Shown here: positions 1 to 6,870 of the stretch, one piece after another
Numbering within the stretch: position 1 is the first letter of the stretch
How the letters are laid out: each line of letters opens with the position of its first letter
Source of the DNA: an uncultured Oscillospiraceae bacterium
Lineage (GTDB): Bacteria; Bacillota; Clostridia; Oscillospirales; Oscillospiraceae
Direction of reading: 5' to 3'
Length of the DNA stretch: 23,633 nucleotides
Assembly (NCBI GenBank): GCA_934553255.1
Contig: CAKTEZ010000021.1
Location: forward strand, 1-23,633
Notes under the pieces: generated by a model
What the model saw: the letters and a program-made list of their open reading frames with translations, nothing else
What the model was told of the DNA's origin: nothing
Database searches by the model: none
Position numbers and translations under genes: made by a program

Positions 1-189
1 GACGCGGAACTCGATGGTGCGCTCGGGCTCGACCATACGCTCGAGCAGGCAGGCAGCCTCATACTCGGGGTGGGCATCGATGACGGGTTCGAGAGAGGTC
101 AGGACCTCTTCGACGGTCTGCAGAAATTCGGGCTCATTCGCATTCTTGGCTCTGGTCTCGTCCAGAACTCTCTGGATATAAGCATTCAT
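1..189 (-). CDS. gdhA: NADP-specific glutamate dehydrogenase, N-terminal part (cut by window edge)
   Basis: This is the first 63 codons of a gene that runs off the left edge. The protein starts MNAYIQRVLDE and continues through NEPEFLQTVEEVL, HPEYE and LLERMVEPER to IEFRV. That order is characteristic of the N-terminal helical domain of hexameric NADP-dependent glutamate dehydrogenases. The enzyme interconverts 2-oxoglutarate plus ammonia and glutamate in the cytoplasm. The start at 189 is supported by AGGAGG nine bases upstream. The catalytic lysine and the nucleotide-binding domain lie outside the window, so cofactor preference rests on family resemblance only. Glutamate is also the entry metabolite of the arg genes further right, though nothing in the sequence shows shared control. 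Confidence 0.92.
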   Translation of the reverse strand, partial: MNAYIQRVLDETRAKNANEPEFLQTVEEVLTSLEPVIDAHPEYEAACLLERMVEPERTIEFRV

Positions 190-254
190 GATAAATAGCC
201 TCCTCTAAATTTACTCGTAAAGAGCATTTCGATGGTGCTTCCATCTCGTCTGTT

Positions 255-283
255 AGACTATCACAAATGCGGTTTTTTCACAA
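255..283 (-). promoter_or_regulatory. Possible gdhA promoter
   Basis: Read on the minus strand, TTGTGA (278-283) and TAGTCT (255-260) are separated by 17 bases and lie about 65 bases upstream of the gdhA start. Matches to consensus are 4/6 and 3/6, so this is weak. The rest of 190-468 is AT-rich and holds no gene; I saw no convincing riboswitch or operator in it. Confidence 0.3.
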
Positions 284-468
284 GAGGGTACATCCGAAAT
301 TGGACCGTCAGGCTGTGAGAAATTTTTCCTTCCTTTTTGTGCAAAGCGCAGAAACGCCGCAAAAAAGTTTCGTTTTTTTCATAATATCTATTAAAAATCC
401 TGCAATTATTCCTTCACATCATGCATAGCATTTGAATTTTTTCTGTCATGTTGCCGCGATGCATGACG

Positions 469-499
469 AAAGGAGATGGGTCGGGGACCCATCTCCTTT
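469..499 (-). terminator. Hairpin after the 607-aa membrane protein gene
   Basis: A perfect 13-bp inverted repeat (469-481 and 487-499) with a 5-base loop lies 15 bases past the stop codon of the membrane protein gene. Its 3' arm ends in TTT, but no longer T-run follows. It could be a weak intrinsic terminator or a 3'-end stabiliser. Confidence 0.45.
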
Positions 500-514
500 G
501 CGGGAAAACAGCGT

Positions 515-2338
515 TCAGGCGGCTGCTTCGCCGAGGGGCGGCGCATCGTCCGGCGCGGCGGGCGCGGAGACCGGCAGCAGCTCAAGGTCGCACGCCTCGA
601 TCCAAAATTCGCTGACATGGCCGTCGTAGTACCAGACGCGCACATGGTCGCCCGCATTGAGCAGCGGGGCATAGGGCACCTCCGCGGCGCTCATGCGTAC
701 GGTGAAGTCCGCCTCCCCCGCAAAGCGGAGGAAGTAGACGCTCGTGCCGTTCACAACGGCGGAGCGCAGCTCGGCGATGGTCCCCTCAAGCGAACGAAGG
801 TCGGTCTCAGTCGGCCCGTCGATCCCGGTCTGGTCGTCCGAGATCAGGTTGTTCTGCCGGAGCATCTGGCGGTAATTCGTCTCGCACTCGGCGACCGTCG
901 CGCCGGTGGCGACGATCTGGTACTGGCTGACATTGACCATGGCGTACATCTTCACCAGCTCGCTTGCGTCCTTGAGCGCCATGAAGTAGGTCGGCTGGTC
1001 GGCAATGTTGAGCAGCAGCGGGAAGGTCGCCTTGTAGCGCAGGTTCTGGACCTGACCCTCGGCGCTGTCCATCGCGCTGTACTCGGTCGCGCCCGCGCAG
1101 GGATAATACTTTGTTTCCTTGGTGCGCTGGTTGGAGAGGAGGAAGCCGATGTTGCTCTCGTCCCCGCCGACGCTGGTGACGCCCGTGTAGAGGTAAACAT
1201 CGTCGCCCTCGGCCAGATAGTTGTAGCCGTCGGTGGTCACGGTCACATCGCGCTGACCAAGAATGGAGTTGAGAAAGCCGTTGTGGTACATACCGTAATA
1301 GTCGTACTGCTCGATGATCAGCTCGGCGGAGTAGACATGATCGACCCACGCGGGCGGCTCAGCCATATATTCGCTCTCACCGGTGATGGCGTTGACCAGC
1401 ACCGCGCCGCGGTTGTCCGTGCCGCCGAAGAGGCCGATGGTCTTCTCCTTTTTCGCGCAGACCCAGTAGGGCGTGCCGTCCTCGTCGATCTCAAAGACCG
1501 GCTCCTCGAACATAAAGGTCGGATAGCGGAAGCGGAGGTGGCGGTAGAGATTGCGGGAAAAATGCTCGGCGGTGGTGTACTTCATGCCCTCGTCGAGACG
1601 GACGACCTCGACGCTCTGCGTCACCATGTCGATGACGAGGTAGGCGGGCAGGCCCTCGGAACGGTTGTTGAACCACTTGATGATGTCGCCGTAGCGAAGC
1701 GGCGTGACGCGGACGGGGCGGCCGTGGTAGTTGATCTGGGTGTAGTCCTCGGCGACCTCGAACTGGGAGACCATGTCGGAAAGCTCGCCGAGCTTGCGGT
1801 CGCCGAGCTTTTCCGCGCTGTCCTTATCCAGCATGGGAATGCGGTCGTAGGCGACCTCCTCGATCTCGGCGGAGAAATCGCCGGTCTCGACGGTGAGGAG
1901 CTTCTGGTAGCTGCCCGCGCGGAACACGACCCACGAGGTCACGCTGCCGAGCAGGGCGATCGCGAGCAGGAGCGCGGCGAGGAAAAACGGAACGGTGCAT
2001 TGCTTTTTCACAAAGGTGAAATAGCCCTTTGCGCCCTCGCCCTGAAAGCCGGAGGTCAGCAGCGCACAGCCGCAGTAGACCGCGCACAAAAGCAGGACGA
2101 AGCCGTAGAACTCCTCGGCGTGGAGGTTGATGGGCGGCAGCTCCACATAGAAGTAGACGGCCGCGACCACAAGAGTGACAATGGTATTGATGGCGATGCG
2201 CTTGCCGGGGGTACCGACAGCCTTGCGCGGCTTACGCTCGCGCTTGGGGGCGCTCCCCTCTCCCCCGCCCGCACCGTTCGCGCCGGAGAAATCGAAATGG
2301 AAGCCGCCGGCGTCGGAGCCGGAAAATTTGATGCCCAT
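515..2338 (-). CDS. Uncharacterised membrane protein: three N-terminal helices and a large outer domain
   Basis: The protein has 607 residues. A basic, Gly/Lys/Arg-rich N-terminus (about 1-45) is followed by hydrophobic segments near residues 48-66, 77-97 and 117-139, then a soluble domain of about 465 residues. Topology is inferred as N-inside with the large domain outside. The soluble domain has repeated beta-type stretches such as PYWVCAKKEKTIGLFGG, NRGAVLVNAITGESEYM and QPTYFMALKD. These hint at a PepSY-like or related fold, which I cannot confirm. I recognise no catalytic motif and assign no function. The start MGIKF was chosen because GGAAAGG lies upstream of it; the ATG 11 codons earlier has no ribosome site and sits close to the promoter. 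The gene appears monocistronic, with its own promoter and a downstream hairpin. Confidence 0.8.
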   Translation of the reverse strand: MGIKFSGSDAGGFHFDFSGANGAGGGEGSAPKRERKPRKAVGTPGKRIAINTIVTLVVAAVYFYVELPPINLHAEEFYGFVLLLCAVYCGCALLTSGFQGEGAKGYFTFVKKQCTVPFFLAALLLAIALLGSVTSWVVFRAGSYQKLLTVETGDFSAEIEEVAYDRIPMLDKDSAEKLGDRKLGELSDMVSQFEVAEDYTQINYHGRPVRVTPLRYGDIIKWFNNRSEGLPAYLVIDMVTQSVEVVRLDEGMKYTTAEHFSRNLYRHLRFRYPTFMFEEPVFEIDEDGTPYWVCAKKEKTIGLFGGTDNRGAVLVNAITGESEYMAEPPAWVDHVYSAELIIEQYDYYGMYHNGFLNSILGQRDVTVTTDGYNYLAEGDDVYLYTGVTSVGGDESNIGFLLSNQRTKETKYYPCAGATEYSAMDSAEGQVQNLRYKATFPLLLNIADQPTYFMALKDASELVKMYAMVNVSQYQIVATGATVAECETNYRQMLRQNNLISDDQTGIDGPTETDLRSLEGTIAELRSAVVNGTSVYFLRFAGEADFTVRMSAAEVPYAPLLNAGDHVRVWYYDGHVSEFWIEACDLELLPVSAPAAPDDAPPLGEAAA

Positions 2339-2397
2339 AAAATAAAAAGCCTTTCCGCTGCACAGGAACATGCAACAAATATAGAGTGTTTATGGGT

Positions 2398-2425
2398 ATT
2401 ATATCACGGTCATGGGCAAAAACAA
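2398..2425 (-). promoter_or_regulatory. SigA-type promoter of the 607-aa membrane protein gene
   Basis: On the minus strand TTGTTT (2420-2425) and a perfect TATAAT (2398-2403) are separated by 16 bases. The element is about 60 bases upstream of the chosen start and lies between the BceB-like stop codon and this gene. Confidence 0.65.
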
Positions 2426-2451
2426 GCGGAACGGCGATTTATTACAAAATG

Positions 2452-3873
2452 TTAATGATTTCCGTCCACCACACGGCAGTAGGCGTTGGAGGTCAGGCGG
2501 CAGGCGGCGCAGTAGAGCGCGGCGAAGAGGACGCACGCCGCCGCTGTAACGCCGAGGACGAGCGGGAGGTTTTGAAGCCCAAAGAGCCGCAGAATGCGCC
2601 AGATCATCGGCTGGGCGAAGGCAAGGTGGACAAAGGCGGCAAGCAGCGGCAGAAGGAACACCATGCGAAGCTGGGCGTTGACGCTCGCGCGGATGTCGCG
2701 CTTTGTCATGCCGATGCGCTGCATGACGGCAAAACGGGCGGCGTCCTCATAGCCCTCGGAGAGCTGCTTGTAGTAGAGCATCAGGACCGAGGCGAGCAGG
2801 AACACCGTGCTGAGGACAAGGGCGAGGAAAAAGAGGCTGCCGTAGGCGGCGTAAAATTCCTCGCGCGTTTCGGCGGCAATCTCCCTGCCCATCTCGACGG
2901 AGAGTGTGCGGACGACATCCTCCGCGCCGAAGTAAAGCCCCGCGGTCGAGCCGAGCATGACGAGGATCATGGTCGAGAGGATACAGATGACGGCAAGCCC
3001 CGCGCCGGAGCGCTTCATGCGATAGACGAGCGACGAGAGCGCGACGAAGTTTTTCTTTTGGTAATAGAACCGGTCATTGCCTTGGAGCGTGCGGCAGAGG
3101 GTAACGCTGCCCGCGATGAAGAGAAGGAATGTCGCAAGGATGACCATGACGACCGCCACAAAGAAAACGAGCATCGCGGTAATCGGCTCGGTGATGGTGA
3201 CGGCGAGGTAGTACGCCCCGCCGAGAAGCGCGAGGCCGGGGACGACCAGGAGCCATTGGGACTTCGGCGGACGCTCGCCGAAGCTGTCGCTGCGGAGAAG
3301 GCTGACCGCGGAGGCGCGGCGCACCTGCCGCCATGCGTTCAGGAGAAGAAGAAAGAAGATAAACGCATCGGTCAGGACGCAAAAGCGCAGCGCGCCGAGG
3401 TCAAGGAGCGGAAGGTCCGGCAGCGCCACGCGGGAAAAGCGCGAGAGTACGCGGGCGGAGAGCTGCGTGAGCAGCATGCCGAGGGCAAGCCCCGCGGCGA
3501 GGGAGACGAGGGCGGAGAGAGCGGTCTCCCAGAAAAGGACCGAGGCGAGTGCGCCGCGGTCCATGCCGAGGACGCTCATAAGGCCCAGCTCCTTCTTGCG
3601 GCGGCGGATGAGGAAGGCGTTCGTGTAGAAGAGGAAGAGGAGCGCGAACACCGCCAGCACCCATTTGCCGAGGGTCATCACAAGGCGGACCGCCGCCGTT
3701 CCCATGCCGTATACGCCGCTGCCGACGGCGTAGAGCGCGGGGCTGTCGGCGAGAAAGGCGAGGTCGTAGACCACCGCCGTCATGAACGCGCAGGCGGCGA
3801 GGTAGGGCGCGTAAATGCGCCGATCGCGGCGCATACCGCTGAGGGCAAGGCGAGGATAAAAGAACCCTTTCAT
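2452..3873 (-). CDS. FtsX/BceB-like ABC transporter permease without the large extracellular domain
   Basis: This 473-residue protein has about ten hydrophobic segments (near 21-40, 66-88, 108-136, 162-181, 207-226, 231-256, 290-314, 345-368, 401-421, 435-458). The cytoplasmic motif RRKKELGLMSVLGM (91-104) is the FtsX-type coupling region. BceB permeases of peptide-antibiotic detoxification modules are usually about 650 residues with roughly 200 extracellular residues between helices 7 and 8. Here that loop is only about 30 residues (315-344). The start overlaps the stop of the upstream ATPase by ATGA, so the two are translationally coupled and form one transporter. There is no BceRS-type two-component system next to it. 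The substrate is unknown; antimicrobial peptides or lipids are possible from the family. Confidence 0.85.
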   Translation of the reverse strand: MKGFFYPRLALSGMRRDRRIYAPYLAACAFMTAVVYDLAFLADSPALYAVGSGVYGMGTAAVRLVMTLGKWVLAVFALLFLFYTNAFLIRRRKKELGLMSVLGMDRGALASVLFWETALSALVSLAAGLALGMLLTQLSARVLSRFSRVALPDLPLLDLGALRFCVLTDAFIFFLLLLNAWRQVRRASAVSLLRSDSFGERPPKSQWLLVVPGLALLGGAYYLAVTITEPITAMLVFFVAVVMVILATFLLFIAGSVTLCRTLQGNDRFYYQKKNFVALSSLVYRMKRSGAGLAVICILSTMILVMLGSTAGLYFGAEDVVRTLSVEMGREIAAETREEFYAAYGSLFFLALVLSTVFLLASVLMLYYKQLSEGYEDAARFAVMQRIGMTKRDIRASVNAQLRMVFLLPLLAAFVHLAFAQPMIWRILRLFGLQNLPLVLGVTAAACVLFAALYCAACRLTSNAYCRVVDGNH

Positions 3874-4631
3874 GCCGCGCCTCCCGTCTGGGACGCGGTG
3901 AGCGCGTCGGCGATGCGGCGGTAGAAGGCGCTCTCCGCGTCGTCCCCGCGGGAAAGCTCCCGCGCGATCGTGCCGTCGCGCAGGAAGAGGACGCGGTCCG
4001 CGCAGCTCGCCGCGCGGACGGAGTGCGTGACCATGACGATGGTCTGCCCCGCGCGGTTGACCGTGCCGAAGAGACGGAGCAGCTCCTCGGTCGAGCCGGA
4101 GTCGAGCGCGCCGGTCGGCTCGTCGGCAAAGAGGATCTGCGGGCGGGTGATGAGCGCGCGGGCGACGGCGGCGCGCTGCTTCTGCCCGCCGGAGACCTCG
4201 TAGGGGTATTTTTTGAGAAGATCCAGAATGCCGAGCCGGTCAGCGAGCGGGATAAGGCGGGCCTTCATCTCGCCGCGGCTCTTCCCCTGCAGGACGAGGG
4301 GGAGGAGAACGTTGTCCTCCAGCGAGAAGGTGTCGAGCAGGCTGAAGTCCTGAAAGACGAAGCCGAGATGATCGCGGCGGAAGGCCGCCGCCTGCTCCTC
4401 CGGAATTTCGGCAAGGTTCTGCCCGCCGAGGAGCGCCGTGCCGCCGGTGGGACGGTCGAGCGCCGCGAGAAGATTCAGAAGCGTTGTTTTGCCGCTGCCG
4501 CTCTCGCCCATGACGGCGAGGTACTCGCCGGACGCGACGGAGAAGGTGACGCTTTTGAGCGCCTCGACCTTCGCGCCGCCGAAGCGGGTGGTGTAGGTCT
4601 TAGAGAGGCCGCTGACTTCAAGAAGGGACAT
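3870..4631 (-). CDS. ABC transporter ATPase, BceA/MacB/LolD-like
   Basis: This 253-residue nucleotide-binding protein has a complete motif set. Walker A is GESGSGKTT (42-50), the Q-loop glutamine is in FVFQDF (residue 94), and the signature is SGGQ (147-150). Walker B is ILFADEP (166-172), followed by the D-loop GALDS, and the switch histidine is in VTHS (203). The ADEPTGALDS string is typical of ATPases that pair with FtsX-fold permeases. It ends in a 4-base overlap with the permease gene downstream. AAAGGAG lies upstream of the ATG. It should power the adjacent BceB-like permease at the inner face of the membrane. Confidence 0.93.
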   Translation of the reverse strand: MSLLEVSGLSKTYTTRFGGAKVEALKSVTFSVASGEYLAVMGESGSGKTTLLNLLAALDRPTGGTALLGGQNLAEIPEEQAAAFRRDHLGFVFQDFSLLDTFSLEDNVLLPLVLQGKSRGEMKARLIPLADRLGILDLLKKYPYEVSGGQKQRAAVARALITRPQILFADEPTGALDSGSTEELLRLFGTVNRAGQTIVMVTHSVRAASCADRVLFLRDGTIARELSRGDDAESAFYRRIADALTASQTGGAA

Positions 4632-4652
4632 GGGAATTACTCCTTTCCGGTG

Positions 4653-4680
4653 GTTCTGCCGTCAGAATAGCAGGCGGAAC
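4653..4680 (-). promoter_or_regulatory. Extended -10 promoter with overlapping dyad, upstream of the BceAB-like pair
   Basis: On the minus strand TGC-TATTCT (4664-4672) looks like an extended -10 element 33 to 41 bases upstream of the ATPase start. It sits in the spacer of an imperfect inverted repeat, GTTCTGCC (4653-4660) and GGCGGAAC (4673-4680), with 7 of 8 positions paired. No clear -35 is visible. Operator function is inferred. Confidence 0.35.
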
Positions 4681-4728
4681 TTGTGTTTTTTCTTCCGTTT
4701 TTCTTAAATCTTTCTTGTTTTTGCACGC

Positions 4729-4772
4729 AAAAAGCGGTCGAAAAAGCTTTTTGCGCTCTCCGGCCGCTTTTT
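4729..4772 (-). terminator. Intrinsic terminator of the YtrA-type operon
   Basis: The arms at 4729-4739 and 4762-4772 pair over 11 bp with one wobble. On the minus strand the 3' arm ends in five T residues. A short AAAAAGCTTTTT palindrome lies in the loop. It follows the 22-aa peptide gene by 16 bases, so it closes the four-gene operon. The A-rich side may also let it work on the plus strand. Confidence 0.75.
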
Positions 4773-4787
4773 CAGATGAGGAAGTGT

Positions 4788-4856
4788 TTACTTTTTTCGC
4801 CGCAGGAGGGCGACGCCCACCGCGAGCGTGAGGACGAGGACAAGAAGCTTTTTCAT
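4788..4856 (-). CDS. 22-residue hydrophobic peptide at the end of the ABC-2 operon
   Basis: A short open frame encodes MKKLLVLVLTLAVGVALLRR followed by KK. It has two N-terminal lysines, a single hydrophobic stretch long enough to cross a membrane, and a positively charged RRKK tail. The ATG is three bases past the stop codon of the ABC-2 permease. GGAG six bases upstream of it overlaps the end of the permease gene, so it is well placed for translation as the last gene of the operon. An intrinsic terminator follows directly. It could be a small membrane subunit or regulator of the transporter. I do not recognise a family, and translation is inferred from ribosome site, composition and position. 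Confidence 0.5.
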   Translation of the reverse strand: MKKLLVLVLTLAVGVALLRRKK

Positions 4857-4859
4857 ACC

Positions 4860-5663
4860 TTACTCCAAATTCAGCTTCCTCGTGAGGAAGAAGTAGGTGA
4901 CGAAATAGAAGATCGCGCAGACCGCCAGCTCTCCGGCAAGCGAGACGGCAAGAAAGAGGTTTATCGCCTCCACACCGGTGAGGGAGGACCACGCCGTGAG
5001 GCCGCCGTCCATGTCGAGCAGGACCGCGAGCGCCGCGAACTGCACGAGCTGGAAGAACACGAGGACGAACACGGCGGTGAGGGTACTCTTGTGCTTATTG
5101 AAGCTGTAGCCCACGGCATACGACGCATAAACAATGAGGGAAACGGCGGTGACGCCGAACACGCAGTTGAGGAATATCTCAACCACGCACAGCATAGCCT
5201 GCGCGCGGACCGCGCCGTCAAGCGTGGTGAAGAAGTGGAACGCGTCGCCGAAGAAGCGCGGGATGGCCAGCCAATCCACGGCATCAAATATGCCGAGCAT
5301 ACAAAGCAGCGCGACGGCAAGGACTGCCGCGGCGTACCAGACCGCCGAGACGATGAGCTTGGAGGCAAGGAGCTGATGTACGCTCACCGGCAGAGTCAGG
5401 GTGAGGTAGCCCTCGTCCTTGAGGATATGGCTGTGGAAGCGGACGGCGGAGACGACCATCGGCGCGAAGCACAGCGCCATGATGCCGAGGACGAAGCCCA
5501 TCACAATGAGTACCGCCAACAGGTTGAGCAGCCAATGGGAATCGTTTTGCAGCACACGCTGGGACGCGCGCATGGCGAAGGTCAGCGCGAGCATACCCGC
5601 AAAAACAGGCCACATGATGCGGGCCGTGGCACGGAATTCGTGCTTGATGAGTTTCGTCAGCAT
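4860..5663 (-). CDS. ABC-2 type transporter permease (YtrC/D-like)
   Basis: This 267-residue protein has about six hydrophobic segments and begins MLTKLIKHEFRAT, a common start for ABC-2 permeases. Residues 85-105 contain the conserved segment DEGYLTLTLPVSVHQLLASK, seen in permeases of GntR/YtrA-controlled ABC operons in Firmicutes. The reading frame begins 7 bases inside the end of the ATPase gene, so translation is probably coupled. With that ATPase it should form a membrane exporter; the substrate is not evident. In the B. subtilis ytr operon, related transporters respond to cell-wall antibiotic stress, but a shared role here is only an analogy. Confidence 0.85.
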   Translation of the reverse strand: MLTKLIKHEFRATARIMWPVFAGMLALTFAMRASQRVLQNDSHWLLNLLAVLIVMGFVLGIMALCFAPMVVSAVRFHSHILKDEGYLTLTLPVSVHQLLASKLIVSAVWYAAAVLAVALLCMLGIFDAVDWLAIPRFFGDAFHFFTTLDGAVRAQAMLCVVEIFLNCVFGVTAVSLIVYASYAVGYSFNKHKSTLTAVFVLVFFQLVQFAALAVLLDMDGGLTAWSSLTGVEAINLFLAVSLAGELAVCAIFYFVTYFFLTRKLNLE

Positions 5664-6352
5664 TTAAACACCTCCCGAAAGAGCTCGTCAACGCTCCTGC
5701 CCGTTTCGCCGCGAATGGCATCGACGCCGGTGTGGCGCTCGATGCGGCCGTTTTGCAGGAACACCACCTCGTCGAGTATCTGCTCGACATCGGCGATGAG
5801 ATGGGTGGAGAGAAGGACGGAGGCTTCCTCATTGTAGTTGCCGATGATGGTGCGGAGAATGTAGTCGCGGGTGGCGGGATCCACGCCGCCGATCGGCTCG
5901 TCGAGCAGGTACAGCTTCGCCGCGCGGGACATGACGAGGATCAGCTGCAGCTTCTCGCGCGTACCCTTGGAGAGCGTTTTGACACGCTGGGAGACATCGA
6001 GGCCGAGGCGGGCGACCATCTCCTGCGCCGCGTCGCGGCGGAAGTCCGCGTAAAAGTCCGCGTAGTAATCGACGGTCTGCGCGACGGTCATCCACTCGGG
6101 CAGGGCGTTGCGGTCAGGGAGATAGGAGACGATGGCCTTCGTTTCCGGCGAGGGCCTCCGCCCGTTGATCAGGATCTCCCCGTCCGTGGGAGTCAAAAGA
6201 CCGTTGGCAAGCTTGATGAGCGTCGTCTTGCCGCTGCCGTTCGGTCCGAGCAGGCCGACGATGCGGCCCGGCTCGATGGCAAGGTCCACGCTCTCCAGCG
6301 CGGTCTTGCCGCCGTAGCGCTTGGTGAGCGCCTTACATTCCAGAATACTCAT
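5657..6352 (-). CDS. ABC transporter ATPase, YtrB-like
   Basis: This is a 231-residue nucleotide-binding protein. Walker A is GPNGSGKTT (36-44), the signature is the degenerate LSKGT (127-131), Walker B is LYLLDEP (147-153) and the switch histidine is in STH (184). The Q-loop position reads SYLPDRN, without the usual glutamine. These departures are common in YtrB-type ATPases. The start MSILECKAL at 6352 was preferred because GGAGGAAG precedes it and it overlaps the stop of the regulator gene by ATGA. The longer open frame back to 6445 merely overlaps the regulator. Its 3' end overlaps the permease start by 7 bases. Confidence 0.9.
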   Translation of the reverse strand: MSILECKALTKRYGGKTALESVDLAIEPGRIVGLLGPNGSGKTTLIKLANGLLTPTDGEILINGRRPSPETKAIVSYLPDRNALPEWMTVAQTVDYYADFYADFRRDAAQEMVARLGLDVSQRVKTLSKGTREKLQLILVMSRAAKLYLLDEPIGGVDPATRDYILRTIIGNYNEEASVLLSTHLIADVEQILDEVVFLQNGRIERHTGVDAIRGETGRSVDELFREVFKC

Positions 6353-6717
6353 TTTTCTTCCTCCTTCACACCTTGCAGCAGCGAAAGGACCTCTTCCCTG
6401 CCGCAGCCGAGCTTTGCCATCTCGGAGAGAAAATCCGCCACACATTTGTCCGCCAGACGGAACTTCGCATTTTCAATCATGTGAACGTTCTCCGTCACGA
6501 AGCGGCCCGCGGTGCGCTGGCTGAACACCAGTCCGTCGCGCTCCAGGTCGGCGAGCGCGCGCTGCACCGTGTTGGGGTTGACGCCCGCCTCCACCGCAAG
6601 GTCGCGCACTGTGGGCAGGCGCTCGCCGGGCTGAAACTCGCCCGCGACGATGGCCTGCGTCAGGCGCTGCGTAAGCTGGGTGTAGATGGGCAGGTCGCTG
6701 CGAAACTGCCACTCCAT
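6349..6717 (-). CDS. GntR-family transcriptional regulator, YtrA subfamily
   Basis: This 122-residue protein has an N-terminal winged helix: PIYTQLTQRLTQAI (10-23), GERLPTVRDLAVEAGVNPNT (31-50), then VQRALADLERDGLV. A short helical tail follows, with no ligand-binding domain. Short GntR proteins of this shape (YtrA subfamily) repress the ABC operon they head. It is the first gene of the operon and overlaps the ATPase gene by four bases. AGGAGG precedes the start. A perfect 14-bp dyad over its own promoter is the likely operator. Confidence 0.92.
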   Translation of the reverse strand: MEWQFRSDLPIYTQLTQRLTQAIVAGEFQPGERLPTVRDLAVEAGVNPNTVQRALADLERDGLVFSQRTAGRFVTENVHMIENAKFRLADKCVADFLSEMAKLGCGREEVLSLLQGVKEEEK

Positions 6718-6735
6718 ACGGTTCCTCCTTTTCTT

Positions 6736-6791
6736 GATGTATTATTGTATTAGGTAATTAGTACAATAATACATCCTGTTGGATTTGTCAA
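6736..6791 (-). promoter_or_regulatory. YtrA-type operon promoter with overlapping operator dyad
   Basis: On the minus strand TTGACA (6786-6791, perfect) and TATTGT (6763-6768) are spaced by 17 bases. A perfect inverted repeat with 14-bp arms (6736-6749 and 6762-6775) and a 12-base centre covers the -10 and the predicted transcription start. This is the expected position for GntR autorepression. The arms read GATGTATTATTGTA and its complement. Confidence 0.85.
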
Positions 6792-6833
6792 TAGGGTTTT
6801 AAAAATTTTTTTCCGGAGCCTCCGTGCAAAAAG

Positions 6834-6858
6834 AAAAACCGCCCGTTGGGGCGATTTT
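6834..6858 (-). terminator. Intrinsic terminator after the GerA-family gene
   Basis: CGCCC/GGGCG stem (6840-6844, 6849-6853), GTTG loop on the plus strand, flanked by A- and T-runs. On the minus strand the stem is followed by a run of five T, C and more T residues. It lies 13 bases past the stop codon of the germination gene. Confidence 0.72.
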
Positions 6859-6870
6859 CCGCGGAGGTAT

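Noticed and set aside
190..468. Riboswitch or small RNA in the gdhA upstream gap
   Set aside because: It is AT-rich with short A and T runs only; no stable hairpin or known motif was visible.
476..2455. Long plus-strand open frame opposite the membrane protein gene
   Set aside because: It is the antisense shadow of a GC-rich gene, with low-complexity charged residues, no ribosome site and no family resemblance. The minus strand has a promoter, membrane helices and a ribosome site.
2386..3924. 512-codon plus-strand frame opposite the BceB-like permease
   Set aside because: Its Lys/Glu/Arg-rich composition is typical of antisense frames. The minus frame has coherent helices and a coupled start.
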